From positions 124,001-188,000 of the forward strand of contig NZ_SACP01000008.1 in assembly GCF_004004555.2 (NCBI RefSeq): 64,000 nucleotides of DNA. Direction: 5' to 3'. This DNA is from Methylobacterium oryzihabitans (GTDB lineage: Bacteria; Pseudomonadota; Alphaproteobacteria; Rhizobiales; Beijerinckiaceae). The notes beneath the pieces are model-generated. The model made no database searches, was not told the DNA's origin, and saw nothing but the letters and a program-made list of their open reading frames with translations. Made by a program: the position numbers and the translations under genes. Of this stretch, positions 26,971-38,117 are shown piece after piece; within the stretch, counting starts at the first letter, position 1; each line of letters begins with the position of its first letter.

Positions 26971-27501
26971 CTACGCCATCCGGAACGCCTGCCGCAGGCG
27001 GTCGTGCTGGGCGACGACCGGGCTCTCGCGCGGCTCGGGCGTCGGGCGATCGTCGGAGATCAGGGTGTCGAGGTGCAGGATCCGGGCGTGCAGGCGCTTC
27101 GACTGCCCGATCAGCGCCTGGAGCGACAGCGGCAGCTCGGCGACGAGGGACGGCGCGGTGCCGGCGGGCTCCTGGTTGGTGAGGCGGACCCGGGTCTTCT
27201 CCTGCGCCGCCTCGCTGAGGGTGAGTTCCCCCTCCGAGACCGCGCGCTGGACGAGCAGCCAGGAGGCGATCTGCATCAGCCGGGTGGTGAGCCGCATGCT
27301 CTCGCTCGCATAGGCCAGGGAGGCGTGGCGGGCGAGCAGCCGCGATTCCTCGCGGCCGGGACCGTCGAGATAGGCGGCGGTGTCCTCCACCAGGGTCATG
27401 CCCTCCCGGAACAGCGTCCGGAACGCCTCGGACGCGACGAAGGTCTCGCCGAACCGCACGGTGCCGCGGGCTTCCCGGAACATGACATCCATCTCGACCA
27501 T
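26971..27501 (-). CDS. DUF1465 family protein
   Basis: A 176-residue cytoplasmic helical protein. ESRLLARHASLAYASESMRLTTRLMQIASWLLVQRAVSEGE is the conserved centre of DUF1465, a family found almost only in alphaproteobacteria, and the preceding YLDGPGRE is also characteristic. Its function is not established; the family is often discussed together with cell-cycle regulators, but nothing here shows it. Start ATG at 27501, with GGAGGTACC before it; MDVMF nine bases further in is an alternative. It converges on rpmE through a shared terminator. Confidence 0.85.
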   Translation of the reverse strand: MVEMDVMFREARGTVRFGETFVASEAFRTLFREGMTLVEDTAAYLDGPGREESRLLARHASLAYASESMRLTTRLMQIASWLLVQRAVSEGELTLSEAAQEKTRVRLTNQEPAGTAPSLVAELPLSLQALIGQSKRLHARILHLDTLISDDRPTPEPRESPVVAQHDRLRQAFRMA

Positions 27502-27689
27502 GGTACCTCCTGAGCCCGTCTCGCACCGGCGGCCGTCCCGATCCGGGCCTCGCCGCCTGCCTCTGGGCCGATGGTGGCAACGATAGCGCCAACCGGGCGT
27601 CCCCGCGCCGGCAACCGGTTGTTAACCTTAAGGGGGGAACGCCGCAGGGGGCCGGCGCGATCCGGGGACCGGCGGCGGGAGGGCGAAAA

Positions 27690-27815
27690 AAGAAAGCCGC
27701 CCCGGAGGGGGCGGCTCGAAAGTCGTACAGGGAGGCATCAAACAGAGTGGACAGGACCCACTCGACATCCAGACGACTGGATGGGTTGGTTATCGCGCGG
27801 AAAGGCTAACGAATG
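27690..27815 (-). ncRNA. candidate structured small RNA with intrinsic terminator
   Basis: Read on the minus strand, the stretch after the DUF1192 gene has a perfect seven-base hairpin (CATCCAG/CTGGATG, 27766-27783, loop of four) and a six-base hairpin (GAGTGG/CCACTC, 27745-27763). Then comes an unpaired GATGCCTCCCTG (27731-27742) that resembles an anti-Shine-Dalgarno. A strong terminator follows: AGCCGCCCC/GGGGCGGCT, 27695-27716, then TTCTTTTTT. Such three-stem layouts with a CCUCC loop are known for small RNAs of the Rhizobiales. It could instead be the long 3' leader of the DUF1192 transcript. No family match was tested. Confidence 0.45.
27695..27716 (-). terminator. intrinsic terminator, minus strand
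   Basis: Perfect nine-base GC stem with a four-base loop (27704-27707). On the minus strand it is followed by TTTCTTTTTT. It ends transcripts coming from the DUF1192 gene or from the candidate small RNA. Confidence 0.85.
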
Positions 27816-27877
27816 ATTAACGCGCCGGGTCGACCGCTCGAATCCGGCCGCCCCCGCGAGGGCTTGCCGCCGGCGCC

Positions 27878-28069
27878 TCAGCGCTTGAAGAACGCCTCGG
27901 CGGCCTCCTGCGAGGCGAGCTTGCGGCGCCGCGCCTCCTCCAGCCGGTCGATCTCGCCGCGCAGCAGGACCAGCCGCTCGTCGAGGTCGGCCACCGACAG
28001 CGTGACGAGATCCTGGCCGATCTCGTGCCCCGTCCGCCGCGGCGGCGGCCGGTCGTTCTCGTCGAACAT
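27878..28069 (-). CDS. DUF1192 family protein
   Basis: A 63-residue protein starting MFDENDRPPPRR and containing GHEIGQDLVTLSVADLDERLVLLRGEIDRLE, then a basic/alanine helix ending AEAFFKR. This is the recognised pattern of DUF1192, a small alphaproteobacterial family with a predicted coiled-coil second half. The function is unknown. Start ATG at 28069. No obvious operon partner: the downstream DUF1465 gene is beyond a strong terminator. Confidence 0.85.
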   Translation of the reverse strand: MFDENDRPPPRRTGHEIGQDLVTLSVADLDERLVLLRGEIDRLEEARRRKLASQEAAEAFFKR

Positions 28070-28227
28070 CGCGCGTGTCCTCCCCTGCCCCGTCCCGGAT
28101 CGGAACGGGCCGGCGCCCGGCATGGCCCGGTTCGGGACCGGGCTCAAGGGCGCGCCGGCCGGGACGGCGAGCGCCAGGGCCGTCGCTTCAGCGCGGTTGC
28201 CCTGCGGGCGACCACCTGCCGCCGCGA

Positions 28228-28256
28228 TTGACTTGGGGGGACCGTTCGGCCATACA
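28228..28256 (+). promoter_or_regulatory. candidate promoter of rpmH-rnpA-yidC
   Basis: TTGACT (28228-28233), a 17-base spacer and CATACA (28251-28256) form a sigma70-like promoter about 128 bases before the rpmH start. The rest of the 314-base gap between DUF1192 and rpmH shows only scattered GC palindromes. Confidence 0.45.
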
Positions 28257-28383
28257 CCGGCCCGACGCGAGACGGCGCCCCGCGCGGGTGCCGATCGTCT
28301 ATTCGCCCGATGACAATCGATCCACGAGGGCTTGCGGCACCGCACGGGCGTGCGGCGCGGCCCCGGCCTTCGGAGAGTGAGCC

Positions 28384-28518
28384 GTGAAGAGAACCTATCA
28401 ACCCTCGAAGCTCGTGCGCAAGCGCCGCCACGGCTTCCGCGCCCGCATGGCCACCGTCGGCGGCCGCAAGGTCATCGCCGCCCGCCGCTCGCGCGGCCGC
28501 AAGCGTCTCTCGGCGTAA
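28384..28518 (+). CDS. rpmH: 50S ribosomal protein L34
   Basis: A 44-residue, very basic ribosomal protein with the universal [24 protein letters not shown] opening pattern and ending SRGRKRLSA. The start is GTG at 28384, as is common for rpmH, which supports the reading because the encoded protein is otherwise full length. rnpA follows after 13 bases, the conserved gene pair in nearly all bacteria. Confidence 0.98.
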   Translation: MKRTYQPSKLVRKRRHGFRARMATVGGRKVIAARRSRGRKRLSA

Positions 28519-28531
28519 CCGCCGGTCCGGC

Positions 28532-28972
28532 ATGGCGGTCGGCGGCGACGACGTCGCGCCCGTGCCGGCGCTGGGGCGCGTCACGCGGCGCCCGGACTAT
28601 CTGGCGGCGGCCGAGGGCCGCCGTTTCCATACCGGGCGCCTGTCCGCCCAGGGCCGCGTGCGCGAGCCCGCCCCGGGGGATGCCCCCGCGCCGGAGGGGC
28701 TGCGGGTCGGCTTCACCGTCACCAAGCGGGTCGGCCACGCCACCGAGCGCAACCGCATCCGGCGCCGGCTGAAGGCCGCAGTGGCCGAGGCGGCGGGCGG
28801 GCATCTCGGGCGGGTGGCCGATGTCGTCCTGATCGGACGGCGCGACGCCCTCGCGGCGCCCTTTCCCCTCCTCGTCGAGGACATCCGCCGGGCGCTCGAC
28901 GTGGTGACCAGGCCGGGCTCGCCGCGCGGCGGCCGGCGCGGCCGTCCGGGTGGGGCGGAACGTCAATCCTGA
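28532..28972 (+). CDS. rnpA: ribonuclease P protein component
   Basis: Protein subunit of RNase P, which matures tRNA 5' ends. The 146-residue protein has the family RNR motif in GHATERNRIRRRLKAAVAEA, preceded by LRVGFTVTKRVG. N- and C-terminal extensions rich in Gly and Arg are longer than in E. coli but usual in alphaproteobacteria. Start ATG at 28532, 13 bases after rpmH. yidC follows after 113 bases. No sign of truncation. Confidence 0.95.
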   Translation: MAVGGDDVAPVPALGRVTRRPDYLAAAEGRRFHTGRLSAQGRVREPAPGDAPAPEGLRVGFTVTKRVGHATERNRIRRRLKAAVAEAAGGHLGRVADVVLIGRRDALAAPFPLLVEDIRRALDVVTRPGSPRGGRRGRPGGAERQS

Positions 28973-29085
28973 GGCGATCCCGGTTTCCGGAATCGCCTCT
29001 TCGTGTTGGTCGCAGGGCCGGAGGGGGACACGCCGTGATCCCGCGCCGGCCCCGCTGTTGAGGCGGCAGGCGTCGCGGATCCACC

Positions 29086-30918
29086 ATGGGCAACGACAAG
29101 ACGAACATGATCATCGCCGTGGTGCTGTCTCTGGCAGTGCTGCTCGGCTGGAACTACTTCGTCAGCGCGCCGCAGGTCGAGCGCCAGCGCCAGCAGCAAC
29201 TGGCGCAGCAGGCCGCCCAGCCGCGCCCGGCCACCAGCCCGCAGGAGGGCGGACCGTCCGCCCCGCTGCCCGGCACCCTGCCGGGCGCCCCCGGCGGGCA
29301 GGCGAGCGCCGCGCAGCCGCGCGATCAGGCCGTCGCCGCCTCGCCGCGCATCCGCATCGACACCCCGGCCCTGTCCGGCTCGGTGGCCCTGCGCGGCGCT
29401 CGCATCGACGACGTGTCGCTCAAGAACTACCACGAGACGGTCGACCCGCAGAGCCCGCGCATCGTGCTGCTGTCGCCGGCCGGCAGCGCCAACCCGTACT
29501 ACGCCGAATTCGGCTGGGTCGGGCAGAATGCCGGCCCGCTGCCCGGCTCCGACACGCTCTGGACCGCCGACGGCGACGCGCTGTCCCCGGGCAAGCCCCT
29601 GACCCTGACCTGGGACAACGGCGCCGGCCTCGTCTTCCGCCGCACGCTGGCGGTCGACGACAAGTTCATGTTCACGGTCACCGACGCGGTCGATAACACG
29701 GGCACCGCCCCGGTCACCGTGCATCCCTACGGCCTCGTCTCGCGCTGGGGCAAGCCGCACACTCAGGGCTACTACGTGCTCCACGAGGGCATGATCGGCG
29801 TCCTCGGCGACCAGGGCCTGCAGGAATACACCTACGACAAGCTCGCCAAAGAGAATCCCCTCGGCGGCGCCGGCAGCCGCGGCCACAGCTGGACCGGCGT
29901 CACCGGCGGCTTCGTCGGCATCACCGACAAGTACTGGGCCGCGACCGCGATCCCCGATCAGGCCCGCCCCTATACCGGCGCCTTCACCGAGCGCGACGAG
30001 GGCGCCACCAAGGTCTATCAGGCGAGCAGCCTCGGCGATGCCCAGACCATCGCGCCCGGCGCCTCCGCCCAGGCCACCCAGCGCCTGTTCGCCGGCGCCA
30101 AGGAGGTCGGCACCGTCGACGGCTACGAGAAGTCGCTCGGCATCAAGAGCTTCGACCTGCTGATCGACTGGGGCTGGTTCTATTTCATCACCAAGCCGAT
30201 GTTCAAGGCGCTGGACTTCTTCTACCGCCTGTTCGGCAACTTCGGCGTGTCGATCCTCGTCGTCACCTTCATCCTGAAGCTGTTCTTCCTGCCGATCGCC
30301 AACCGCTCCTACGTCTCGATGGCCAAGATGAAGGCCGTCCAGCCGGAGATGACCGCCATCCGCGAGCGCTATCCCGACGACAAGGTGAAGCAGCAGCAGG
30401 CGATGATGGAGCTGTACAAGAAGGAGAAGATCAACCCGGTCGCCGGCTGCTGGCCGGTGCTGATCCAGATCCCGGTCTTCTTCGCGCTCTACAAGGTGCT
30501 GTTCGTCACCATCGAGATGCGGCACGCGCCGTTCTTCGGCTGGATCCGCGACCTCGCGGCGCCGGATCCGACCTCGCTGTTCAACCTGTTCGGCCTGCTG
30601 CCGTTCACCCCGCCCGACCTGCTGCATCTCGGCATCTGGCCGCTCATCATGGGCGTGACGATGTTCGTGCAGATGAAGATGAACCCCGCCCCGCCGGACC
30701 CGGTCCAGGCCCAGGTGTTCACCTTCATGCCGATCATCTTCACCTTCATGCTGGGCTCGTTCCCGGCCGGGCTGGTGATCTACTGGGCGTGGAACAACAC
30801 CCTGTCGGTGCTGCAACAATACTGGATCATGCGGCGCAACGGCGTGAAGGTGGAGCTGTGGGACAACATGCGCTCGACCTTCTCGCGCCGGACCCCCGCC
30901 AAGGCCACCAAGGGCTGA
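29086..30918 (+). CDS. yidC: membrane protein insertase YidC
   Basis: Inserts proteins into the inner membrane, alone or with SecYEG. The 610-residue protein has an N-terminal helix ([18 protein letters not shown]), a Pro/Gln-rich linker, a large periplasmic beta-domain (about residues 85-340) and the five conserved C-terminal helices. These include [34 protein letters not shown] and [24 protein letters not shown]. The hydrophilic groove residue expected in helix 2 cannot be confirmed by eye. It lies between rnpA and engB, the usual order; engB starts 11 bases downstream. Confidence 0.97.
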   Translation: MGNDKTNMIIAVVLSLAVLLGWNYFVSAPQVERQRQQQLAQQAAQPRPATSPQEGGPSAPLPGTLPGAPGGQASAAQPRDQAVAASPRIRIDTPALSGSVALRGARIDDVSLKNYHETVDPQSPRIVLLSPAGSANPYYAEFGWVGQNAGPLPGSDTLWTADGDALSPGKPLTLTWDNGAGLVFRRTLAVDDKFMFTVTDAVDNTGTAPVTVHPYGLVSRWGKPHTQGYYVLHEGMIGVLGDQGLQEYTYDKLAKENPLGGAGSRGHSWTGVTGGFVGITDKYWAATAIPDQARPYTGAFTERDEGATKVYQASSLGDAQTIAPGASAQATQRLFAGAKEVGTVDGYEKSLGIKSFDLLIDWGWFYFITKPMFKALDFFYRLFGNFGVSILVVTFILKLFFLPIANRSYVSMAKMKAVQPEMTAIRERYPDDKVKQQQAMMELYKKEKINPVAGCWPVLIQIPVFFALYKVLFVTIEMRHAPFFGWIRDLAAPDPTSLFNLFGLLPFTPPDLLHLGIWPLIMGVTMFVQMKMNPAPPDPVQAQVFTFMPIIFTFMLGSFPAGLVIYWAWNNTLSVLQQYWIMRRNGVKVELWDNMRSTFSRRTPAKATKG

Positions 30919-30929
30919 GGACGATCCCG

Positions 30930-31580
30930 ATGGAGTCGCAGGAGGACAAGGACGCCGCCCTGCGGGAGGCCGGGCGGCTGCTCTTCGCGGGCGCCGCCGA
31001 CTTCCTGTCCTCGGCGCCGTCGGTCGAGACGCTGCCGCCGATGCGCGGCCACGAGATCGCCTTCGCGGGGCGCTCGAACGTCGGCAAGTCGAGCCTCGTC
31101 AACGCGCTGACCGGGCGCAACACCCTGGCGCGGACCTCGCACACGCCCGGCCGGACGCAACTGCTCAACTTCTTCGACATCGGCGGCAAGGTCACCCTGG
31201 TCGACATGCCCGGCTACGGCTACGCCGCGGTCGGCAAGGCCAAGGTCGAGGCGTGGACGCGGCTGATCCACGACTACCTGCGCGGGCGCGCCAACCTCGC
31301 CCGGGTCTACGTGCTGATCGACGCGCGCCACGGCATCAAGGCGAACGATGCCGAGGTGCTCGACGGCCTCGACACCGCGGCGGTGTCGTACCAGATCGTC
31401 CTGACCAAGGCCGATGCGTTGAAGAAGTCCGAGATCGAGGCGCGCCTTGCCGCCACCCGAGCGTCGCTCGCCCGCCGGCCGGCGGCGTTTCCGGAGATCA
31501 TCCTCACGTCGAGCCGCACCGAGGAAGGCATCGCCGACCTGCGCGCCAGCATCGCCCGGCTCCTCTCCGAGCGGGCGTAG
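30930..31580 (+). CDS. engB: ribosome biogenesis GTP-binding protein YsxC/EngB
   Basis: GTPase needed for assembly of the large ribosomal subunit, 216 residues. G1 is GRSNVGKSSLVNAL, G3 is DMPGYGYAAV and G4 is TKAD; HTPGRTQLLNFF provides the switch I threonine. Start ATG at 30930; the frame upstream is open but overlaps yidC. The gene follows yidC by 11 bases and precedes a DUF423 gene by four bases, so the three are probably one operon. Confidence 0.95.
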   Translation: MESQEDKDAALREAGRLLFAGAADFLSSAPSVETLPPMRGHEIAFAGRSNVGKSSLVNALTGRNTLARTSHTPGRTQLLNFFDIGGKVTLVDMPGYGYAAVGKAKVEAWTRLIHDYLRGRANLARVYVLIDARHGIKANDAEVLDGLDTAAVSYQIVLTKADALKKSEIEARLAATRASLARRPAAFPEIILTSSRTEEGIADLRASIARLLSERA

Positions 31581-31584
31581 GCGG

Positions 31585-31971
31585 ATGACGGCGCCCGCCC
31601 CGCTGCCCTGGCCCGAGCGGCTGGTCCTCGCGCTGGCCGCGCTCGCCGGCTTCCTCGGCGTGGTGCTGTCGGCCGCCGCCGCCCATCTCCAGGCCGGCCC
31701 GAGCCTCGCGACCGCGGCGCAGTTCCTGCTGTTCCACGCCACCGCCCTGACCGGGCTCGTGGCGCTGGCGGCGTCCGGCCGGCTCCACGCGCGCGTCCTG
31801 CGCGCCGCCGGGATCGCCCTGGTGCTGGGTCTGGTGCTGTTCTGCGGCGACCTCGCGGTGCGGTCGCTGGCCGGCATCGCGCTCGTCCCGATGGCGGCGC
31901 CGACCGGCGGCGTGCTGCTGATGGCGGGCTGGGTGCTGGCCGGGCTCGCGGCGATCCTGCCGCGGCGCTGA
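31585..31971 (+). CDS. DUF423 family membrane protein
   Basis: A 128-residue inner-membrane protein with four predicted helices. The stretch FLGVVLSAAAAHLQAGPSLATAAQFLLFHATALTGLVAL and a second half PMAAPTGGVLLMAGWVLAGL are typical of DUF423 (YwdK-like) proteins, whose role is unknown. Start ATG at 31585, four bases after engB. It converges on the phosphatase gene with only a four-base gap. Confidence 0.85.
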   Translation: MTAPAPLPWPERLVLALAALAGFLGVVLSAAAAHLQAGPSLATAAQFLLFHATALTGLVALAASGRLHARVLRAAGIALVLGLVLFCGDLAVRSLAGIALVPMAAPTGGVLLMAGWVLAGLAAILPRR

Positions 31972-31975
31972 TCCC

Positions 31976-32704
31976 CTATTCCAGGGTGACCCGCAGGAAC
32001 TGCACCGCGGGTCCCTGGCTCTCGGTGAACACGCCGGCGGTGAGCGCCCCACCGAAGACCGCGCCGGTATCGAGGTTGGTGCGGTGGCGCCGGACCTCCG
32101 GACGGCCGCAGGCGATCGGGGTGTGGCCGTGGACGACGTGACGGCCGAAATCGTGGTCGGCCTTCAGGAACGGCTCGCGGATCCACAGCCGCTGGCCCAC
32201 GTCGGGATCGGGCGCCGGCAGGGTCGGCCGGAACCCGGCATGGACGTACCAGTGCAGCGCGTCCCCGTGCACGGTCGGCAGGCCGCGGATCCAGGCGATC
32301 ACCTCGGCCGGCAGGTCGCAGGCCCGCCGCACGCCGTAGGAGGCCAGGACGGCATCGCCGCCGTTGATCCGCCAGATGTCCTCGCCGCGACCGTCGGCGG
32401 CGGCGAGCAGCATCGATTCGTGGTTGCCCATCAGGCAGACGACCCGGTCCGGCTCCCGGGCCTGGAGCGCCCGCAGGGTCTCGATCACCCGGGCCGAGCC
32501 GGGCCCGCGATCGACGTAGTCGCCGAGGAGGACGAGGTTGCGCGGCCGGCCGCCGGCATGCTCGGCGATCCCCTCCAGCAGCGCGTCGAGATGGGTATCG
32601 CAGCCGTGCACGTCGCCGACCACGTAGGTCACGGTCTCGTCGACAGCGATCCGCTCGCTCGGAGCGAGGCCGCTGCGCAGCCGCGACAGCACGGTCCGGA
32701 TCAT
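31976..32704 (-). CDS. calcineurin-like metallophosphatase (serine/threonine protein phosphatase family)
   Basis: A 242-residue cytoplasmic metallophosphoesterase. The metal ligand motifs GDVHG, GDYVDRG and GNHESML are in order, with VVHGHTPI near the C-terminus supplying the last histidine. The short length and motif spacing fit the bacterial PrpA/bis(5'-nucleosyl)-tetraphosphatase-like group, which dephosphorylates proteins or nucleotides; the substrate is not evident. Start ATG at 32704. It converges on the DUF423 gene and lies 144 bases downstream of the clpB stop on the same strand. Confidence 0.88.
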   Translation of the reverse strand: MIRTVLSRLRSGLAPSERIAVDETVTYVVGDVHGCDTHLDALLEGIAEHAGGRPRNLVLLGDYVDRGPGSARVIETLRALQAREPDRVVCLMGNHESMLLAAADGRGEDIWRINGGDAVLASYGVRRACDLPAEVIAWIRGLPTVHGDALHWYVHAGFRPTLPAPDPDVGQRLWIREPFLKADHDFGRHVVHGHTPIACGRPEVRRHRTNLDTGAVFGGALTAGVFTESQGPAVQFLRVTLE

Positions 32705-32848
32705 GGGCGGCTCTCCCGGCGTGACGGGCCTCCGGCGGCGCTCCGGTCCCGTTCCGCCGGAGGCCCCGACGTCAGATAGAGCACCCGAACTTCAAGGAAG
32801 GCTTACGGGCCGTCCCCGGGACCGCGAAGTCCCGGGGGCGGGTGCAGG

Positions 32849-35485
<2,637 letters not shown>

Positions 35486-35750
35486 TCGCGTCTCCCCTTC
35501 TCGTGCGAGCCCGCCCGCCCTCGACGAGGCGCGAACGGTCACGACAGGTGCCCGGCGCCGAAAGGGCGCCCGGGCCCGGCTCTTCGCTGGAAGCGGCCGG
35601 CTCCGCTGATGTGGTGTGACAAATCGGTTACACAAGGGGCTCGTAGCACGACGGCCTCGTGACACGGAGGGCATGGGGCCTGCGCCGGGCGCAACGCTCA
35701 CGGGGCGGAGGGCGGGCAGAGGCGGCTCGCCGTCCCGCCTTCGGCCCGCC

Positions 35751-35782
35751 GGTTATAGGCATTCTGCAGATTGCCTATAACC
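35751..35782. promoter_or_regulatory. near-perfect 32-base palindrome upstream of the MOSC gene
   Basis: GGTTATAGGCA (35751-35761) and TGCCTATAACC (35772-35782) are exact inverted copies, and the central TTCTGCAGAT is itself almost symmetric. Only one base pair of the 32 is mismatched. It sits 97 bases before the MOSC start in the 393-base gap after clpB, the rest of which shows no feature. It could be an operator or a dispersed palindrome; no T tract follows. Confidence 0.6.
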
Positions 35783-35878
35783 GCGCCCCGGCCGCATTGC
35801 CGCACCAGCCTGACGATCGCGGCTTGACCGACCGCCCTCCCTGGGGCCGAAGCTGCGCCCGACGCCCCGGGAGCCCCC

Positions 35879-36658
35879 ATGACCGAGACCCTGCGCATCG
35901 CCGCCCTGCACCGCTATCCGGTGAAGGGCCTGTCGCCCGAGAAGCTGGACAGCGCCGCGCTGACCGCCGGCGACTACTTCCCGGGCGACCGGCTCTACGC
36001 GGTCGAGAACGGGCCGAGCGGCTACGACCCGGCGGCGCCGGTGCATCAGCCCAAGATCAAGTTCCTGATGCTGATGCGCAACGAGGCGCTGGCCCGGCTC
36101 GCCACCCGCTACGACGACGAGACCCGGACTCTGGTGATCCGCGAGGGCGACCGCGAGGCGGTGCGGGCCGATCTCGGGACCCGGGAGGGCCGGCTCGCCG
36201 TCGAGGCGTTCTTCCGCCGCTTCATGCCCGGCGAGCTGCGCGGGCCGCCGAAGGTGCTGACCGCGCCCGAAGGCTTCCGCTTCACCGACGCGCCGCGGGG
36301 CTACGTCTCGCTGGTCAACCTCGCCAGCGTCGCCGCGGTCGAGGACATGGTCGGGGCGGCGGTCGATCCGCTGCGCTTTCGCGCCAACCTGCACGTCGAG
36401 GGGCTGGCGCCGTTCGCCGAACTCGACCTCGTCGGAGCGGAACTGGTCTCGGAGGCCGGCCTGCGCCTGCGGGTCACCAAGCGCACGGTGCGCTGTGCCG
36501 CCACCAACGTCGATCCGGCGACCGGCGCGCGCGACCTCGCGATCCCGCCGGCCCTGCAGAAGGCCCTCGGCCACGCCGATTGCGGGGTCTATGCCGAGGT
36601 CGTGACGGGCGGGACCGTGGCGGCCGGCGACCGGTTCCGGATCGAGCCCGCGGCCTGA
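35879..36658 (+). CDS. MOSC domain-containing protein
   Basis: A 259-residue protein with an N-terminal MOSC beta-barrel (HRYPVKGLSPEKLD, the 'PVKGL' motif) and the C-terminal MOSC core in which TKRTVRCAATNVDPATGARD contains the conserved cysteine (RC). MOSC proteins use molybdenum cofactor to carry sulfur or reduce N-hydroxylated compounds, as in YcbX and mARC. Its substrate is unknown. Start ATG at 35879. It stands between the divergent/convergent clpB and small ORF, with no molybdenum genes in the window except the MsrP enzyme at 47.4 kb. Confidence 0.88.
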   Translation: MTETLRIAALHRYPVKGLSPEKLDSAALTAGDYFPGDRLYAVENGPSGYDPAAPVHQPKIKFLMLMRNEALARLATRYDDETRTLVIREGDREAVRADLGTREGRLAVEAFFRRFMPGELRGPPKVLTAPEGFRFTDAPRGYVSLVNLASVAAVEDMVGAAVDPLRFRANLHVEGLAPFAELDLVGAELVSEAGLRLRVTKRTVRCAATNVDPATGARDLAIPPALQKALGHADCGVYAEVVTGGTVAAGDRFRIEPAA

Positions 36659-36670
36659 GGGGAGCGGGCG

Positions 36671-36880
36671 TCAGCCCCGGGCCGCCAGCCAGACCGGCTC
36701 GGGCTCCTCGGGCGGGAGGACCGCCGCGAGGGCATCGAGGTCGATCGTGTAGGTGTCGGTGAGCAGACGCCAGAGGTCGCGGCGGTCGACGGCGCTGCGG
36801 CCGAGCGAGGCCACGGTGGCCGCGAGGAGCGAAGGACTGGTCAGCGCAGGGCGCGGAAGCAGGGACTCGGCTGTCGGCAT
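36671..36880 (-). CDS. small hypothetical protein
   Basis: A 69-residue ORF, MPTAESLLPRPALTSPSLL then AATVASLGRSAVDRRDLWRLLTDTYTID, acidic at the C-terminus. It converges on the MOSC gene. A GGGAG-like site lies 11 bases before the ATG at 36880. GC-rich third positions support coding, but I recognise no family; it might be a small alphaproteobacterial conserved protein. The 210-base gap before argB shows no other feature. Confidence 0.45.
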   Translation of the reverse strand: MPTAESLLPRPALTSPSLLAATVASLGRSAVDRRDLWRLLTDTYTIDLDALAAVLPPEEPEPVWLAARG

Positions 36881-37090
36881 CGGTCTGGCTCCCTGAAGAG
36901 GCAGTCACCGGAGAGTCGGACGACAGGGTTAAAATTTCCCTAACGTAACCCTGCGGACATCCGGAGGGACGGATCGCGCACCGGCGGGTCCGGGCGTTTT
37001 TTCCGCCCTGCCCGTGTGACAGCGGGCCGTTTGATGCTTAGAAGCCGGCGCCCGCCTCAGCCGGGCCCGAGCGAGAGGATCCCCGCGGCG

Positions 37091-38008
37091 ATGAGTGACT
37101 CCGGAGCGGACAAACTGCCGAACGCCCACGTTCGGGCCGAGGTGCTGGTCCAGGCGCTGCCGCACATGCAGCGCTACGACGAGGAGGTCGTGGTCATCAA
37201 GTACGGCGGCCATGCCATGGGCGACCGCGCCGCGGCCGAGGATTTCGCCGAGGACATCGTGCTGCTCGAGCAATCCGGCCTCAAGCCGGTGGTGGTGCAT
37301 GGCGGCGGGCCGCAGATCGGCCGGATGCTCGACCGCCTCGGCATCAAGTCCGAGTTCCGCGAGGGCCTGCGCGTCACCGACGAGGCCACCGTCGAGGTGG
37401 TCGAGATGGTACTGGCCGGCTCGATCAACAAGCAGATCGTCGGCTGGATCTCGGCCGAGGGCGGCAAGGCGATCGGCCTGTGCGGCAAGGACGGCAACAT
37501 GGTGCGGGCGCGGCGCGCCACCCGCACCGTGGTCGATCCCGATTCGCACATCGAGCGCCACGTCGATCTCGGACTCGTGGGCGAGCCCGAGCACGTCGAC
37601 CGCTCGGTCCTCGACGCGGTGCTGAAGGCCGAGCTGATCCCGGTCCTGGCGCCGGTCGCGGCCGGCGCCGACGGGCTGACCTACAACGTCAACGCCGACA
37701 CGTTCGCGGGGGCCATCGCCGGAGCGATGCGGGCCAAGCGCCTGCTGCTGCTCACCGACGTGCCGGGCGTGCTCGACAAGAACAAGAAGCTGCTGCCCGA
37801 ATTGACGATCGAGGATTGCCGCCGGCTGATCGCCGACGGGACCATCACCGCCGGGATGATCCCGAAGATCGAGACCTGCATCTACGCCCTGGAGCAGGGC
37901 GTCGAGGCGGTGGTCATCCTCGACGGCAAGGTGCCGCACGCGGTGCTGCTGGAGCTGTTCACCGATTACGGTGCCGGCACGCTGATCCGCGCCCAGAAGA
38001 GCGCCTGA
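37091..38008 (+). CDS. argB: acetylglutamate kinase
   Basis: Phosphorylates N-acetylglutamate in arginine biosynthesis. The 305-residue protein has the amino-acid-kinase motifs [77 protein letters not shown] and [10 protein letters not shown]-like [13 protein letters not shown]. The N-terminal 25 residues suggest the hexameric, arginine-inhibited form. Start ATG at 37091, in the ggatccccgcggcg context. A terminator follows at once (38016-38041). The order engB ... argB ... nucleotidase is common in Methylobacteriaceae. Confidence 0.96.
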   Translation: MSDSGADKLPNAHVRAEVLVQALPHMQRYDEEVVVIKYGGHAMGDRAAAEDFAEDIVLLEQSGLKPVVVHGGGPQIGRMLDRLGIKSEFREGLRVTDEATVEVVEMVLAGSINKQIVGWISAEGGKAIGLCGKDGNMVRARRATRTVVDPDSHIERHVDLGLVGEPEHVDRSVLDAVLKAELIPVLAPVAAGADGLTYNVNADTFAGAIAGAMRAKRLLLLTDVPGVLDKNKKLLPELTIEDCRRLIADGTITAGMIPKIETCIYALEQGVEAVVILDGKVPHAVLLELFTDYGAGTLIRAQKSA

Positions 38009-38015
38009 GGCCGCG

Positions 38016-38045
38016 AGCCGCCCGCCTTCCGGCGGGCGGCTTCCC
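38016..38045 (+). terminator. intrinsic terminator after argB
   Basis: AGCCGCCCGCC (38016-38026), TTCC loop, GGCGGGCGGCT (38031-38041), then a weak TTCCCTT tail. It begins eight bases after the argB stop and precedes the nucleotidase gene. Confidence 0.75.
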
Positions 38046-38117
38046 TTCCGGCGCGGCTCGCCTATTGTATCGGTCCGGGGGCCGTGGGGCCCCCTCGTCG
38101 TCGGAACGGGCCCGATC

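Noticed and set aside
36950-37080. Terminator-like GGGCG-TTTTTTC-CGCCC before argB
   Set aside because: The stem is only five bases and no poly-T follows it outside the loop; there is also no upstream transcript on the plus strand that would need it.
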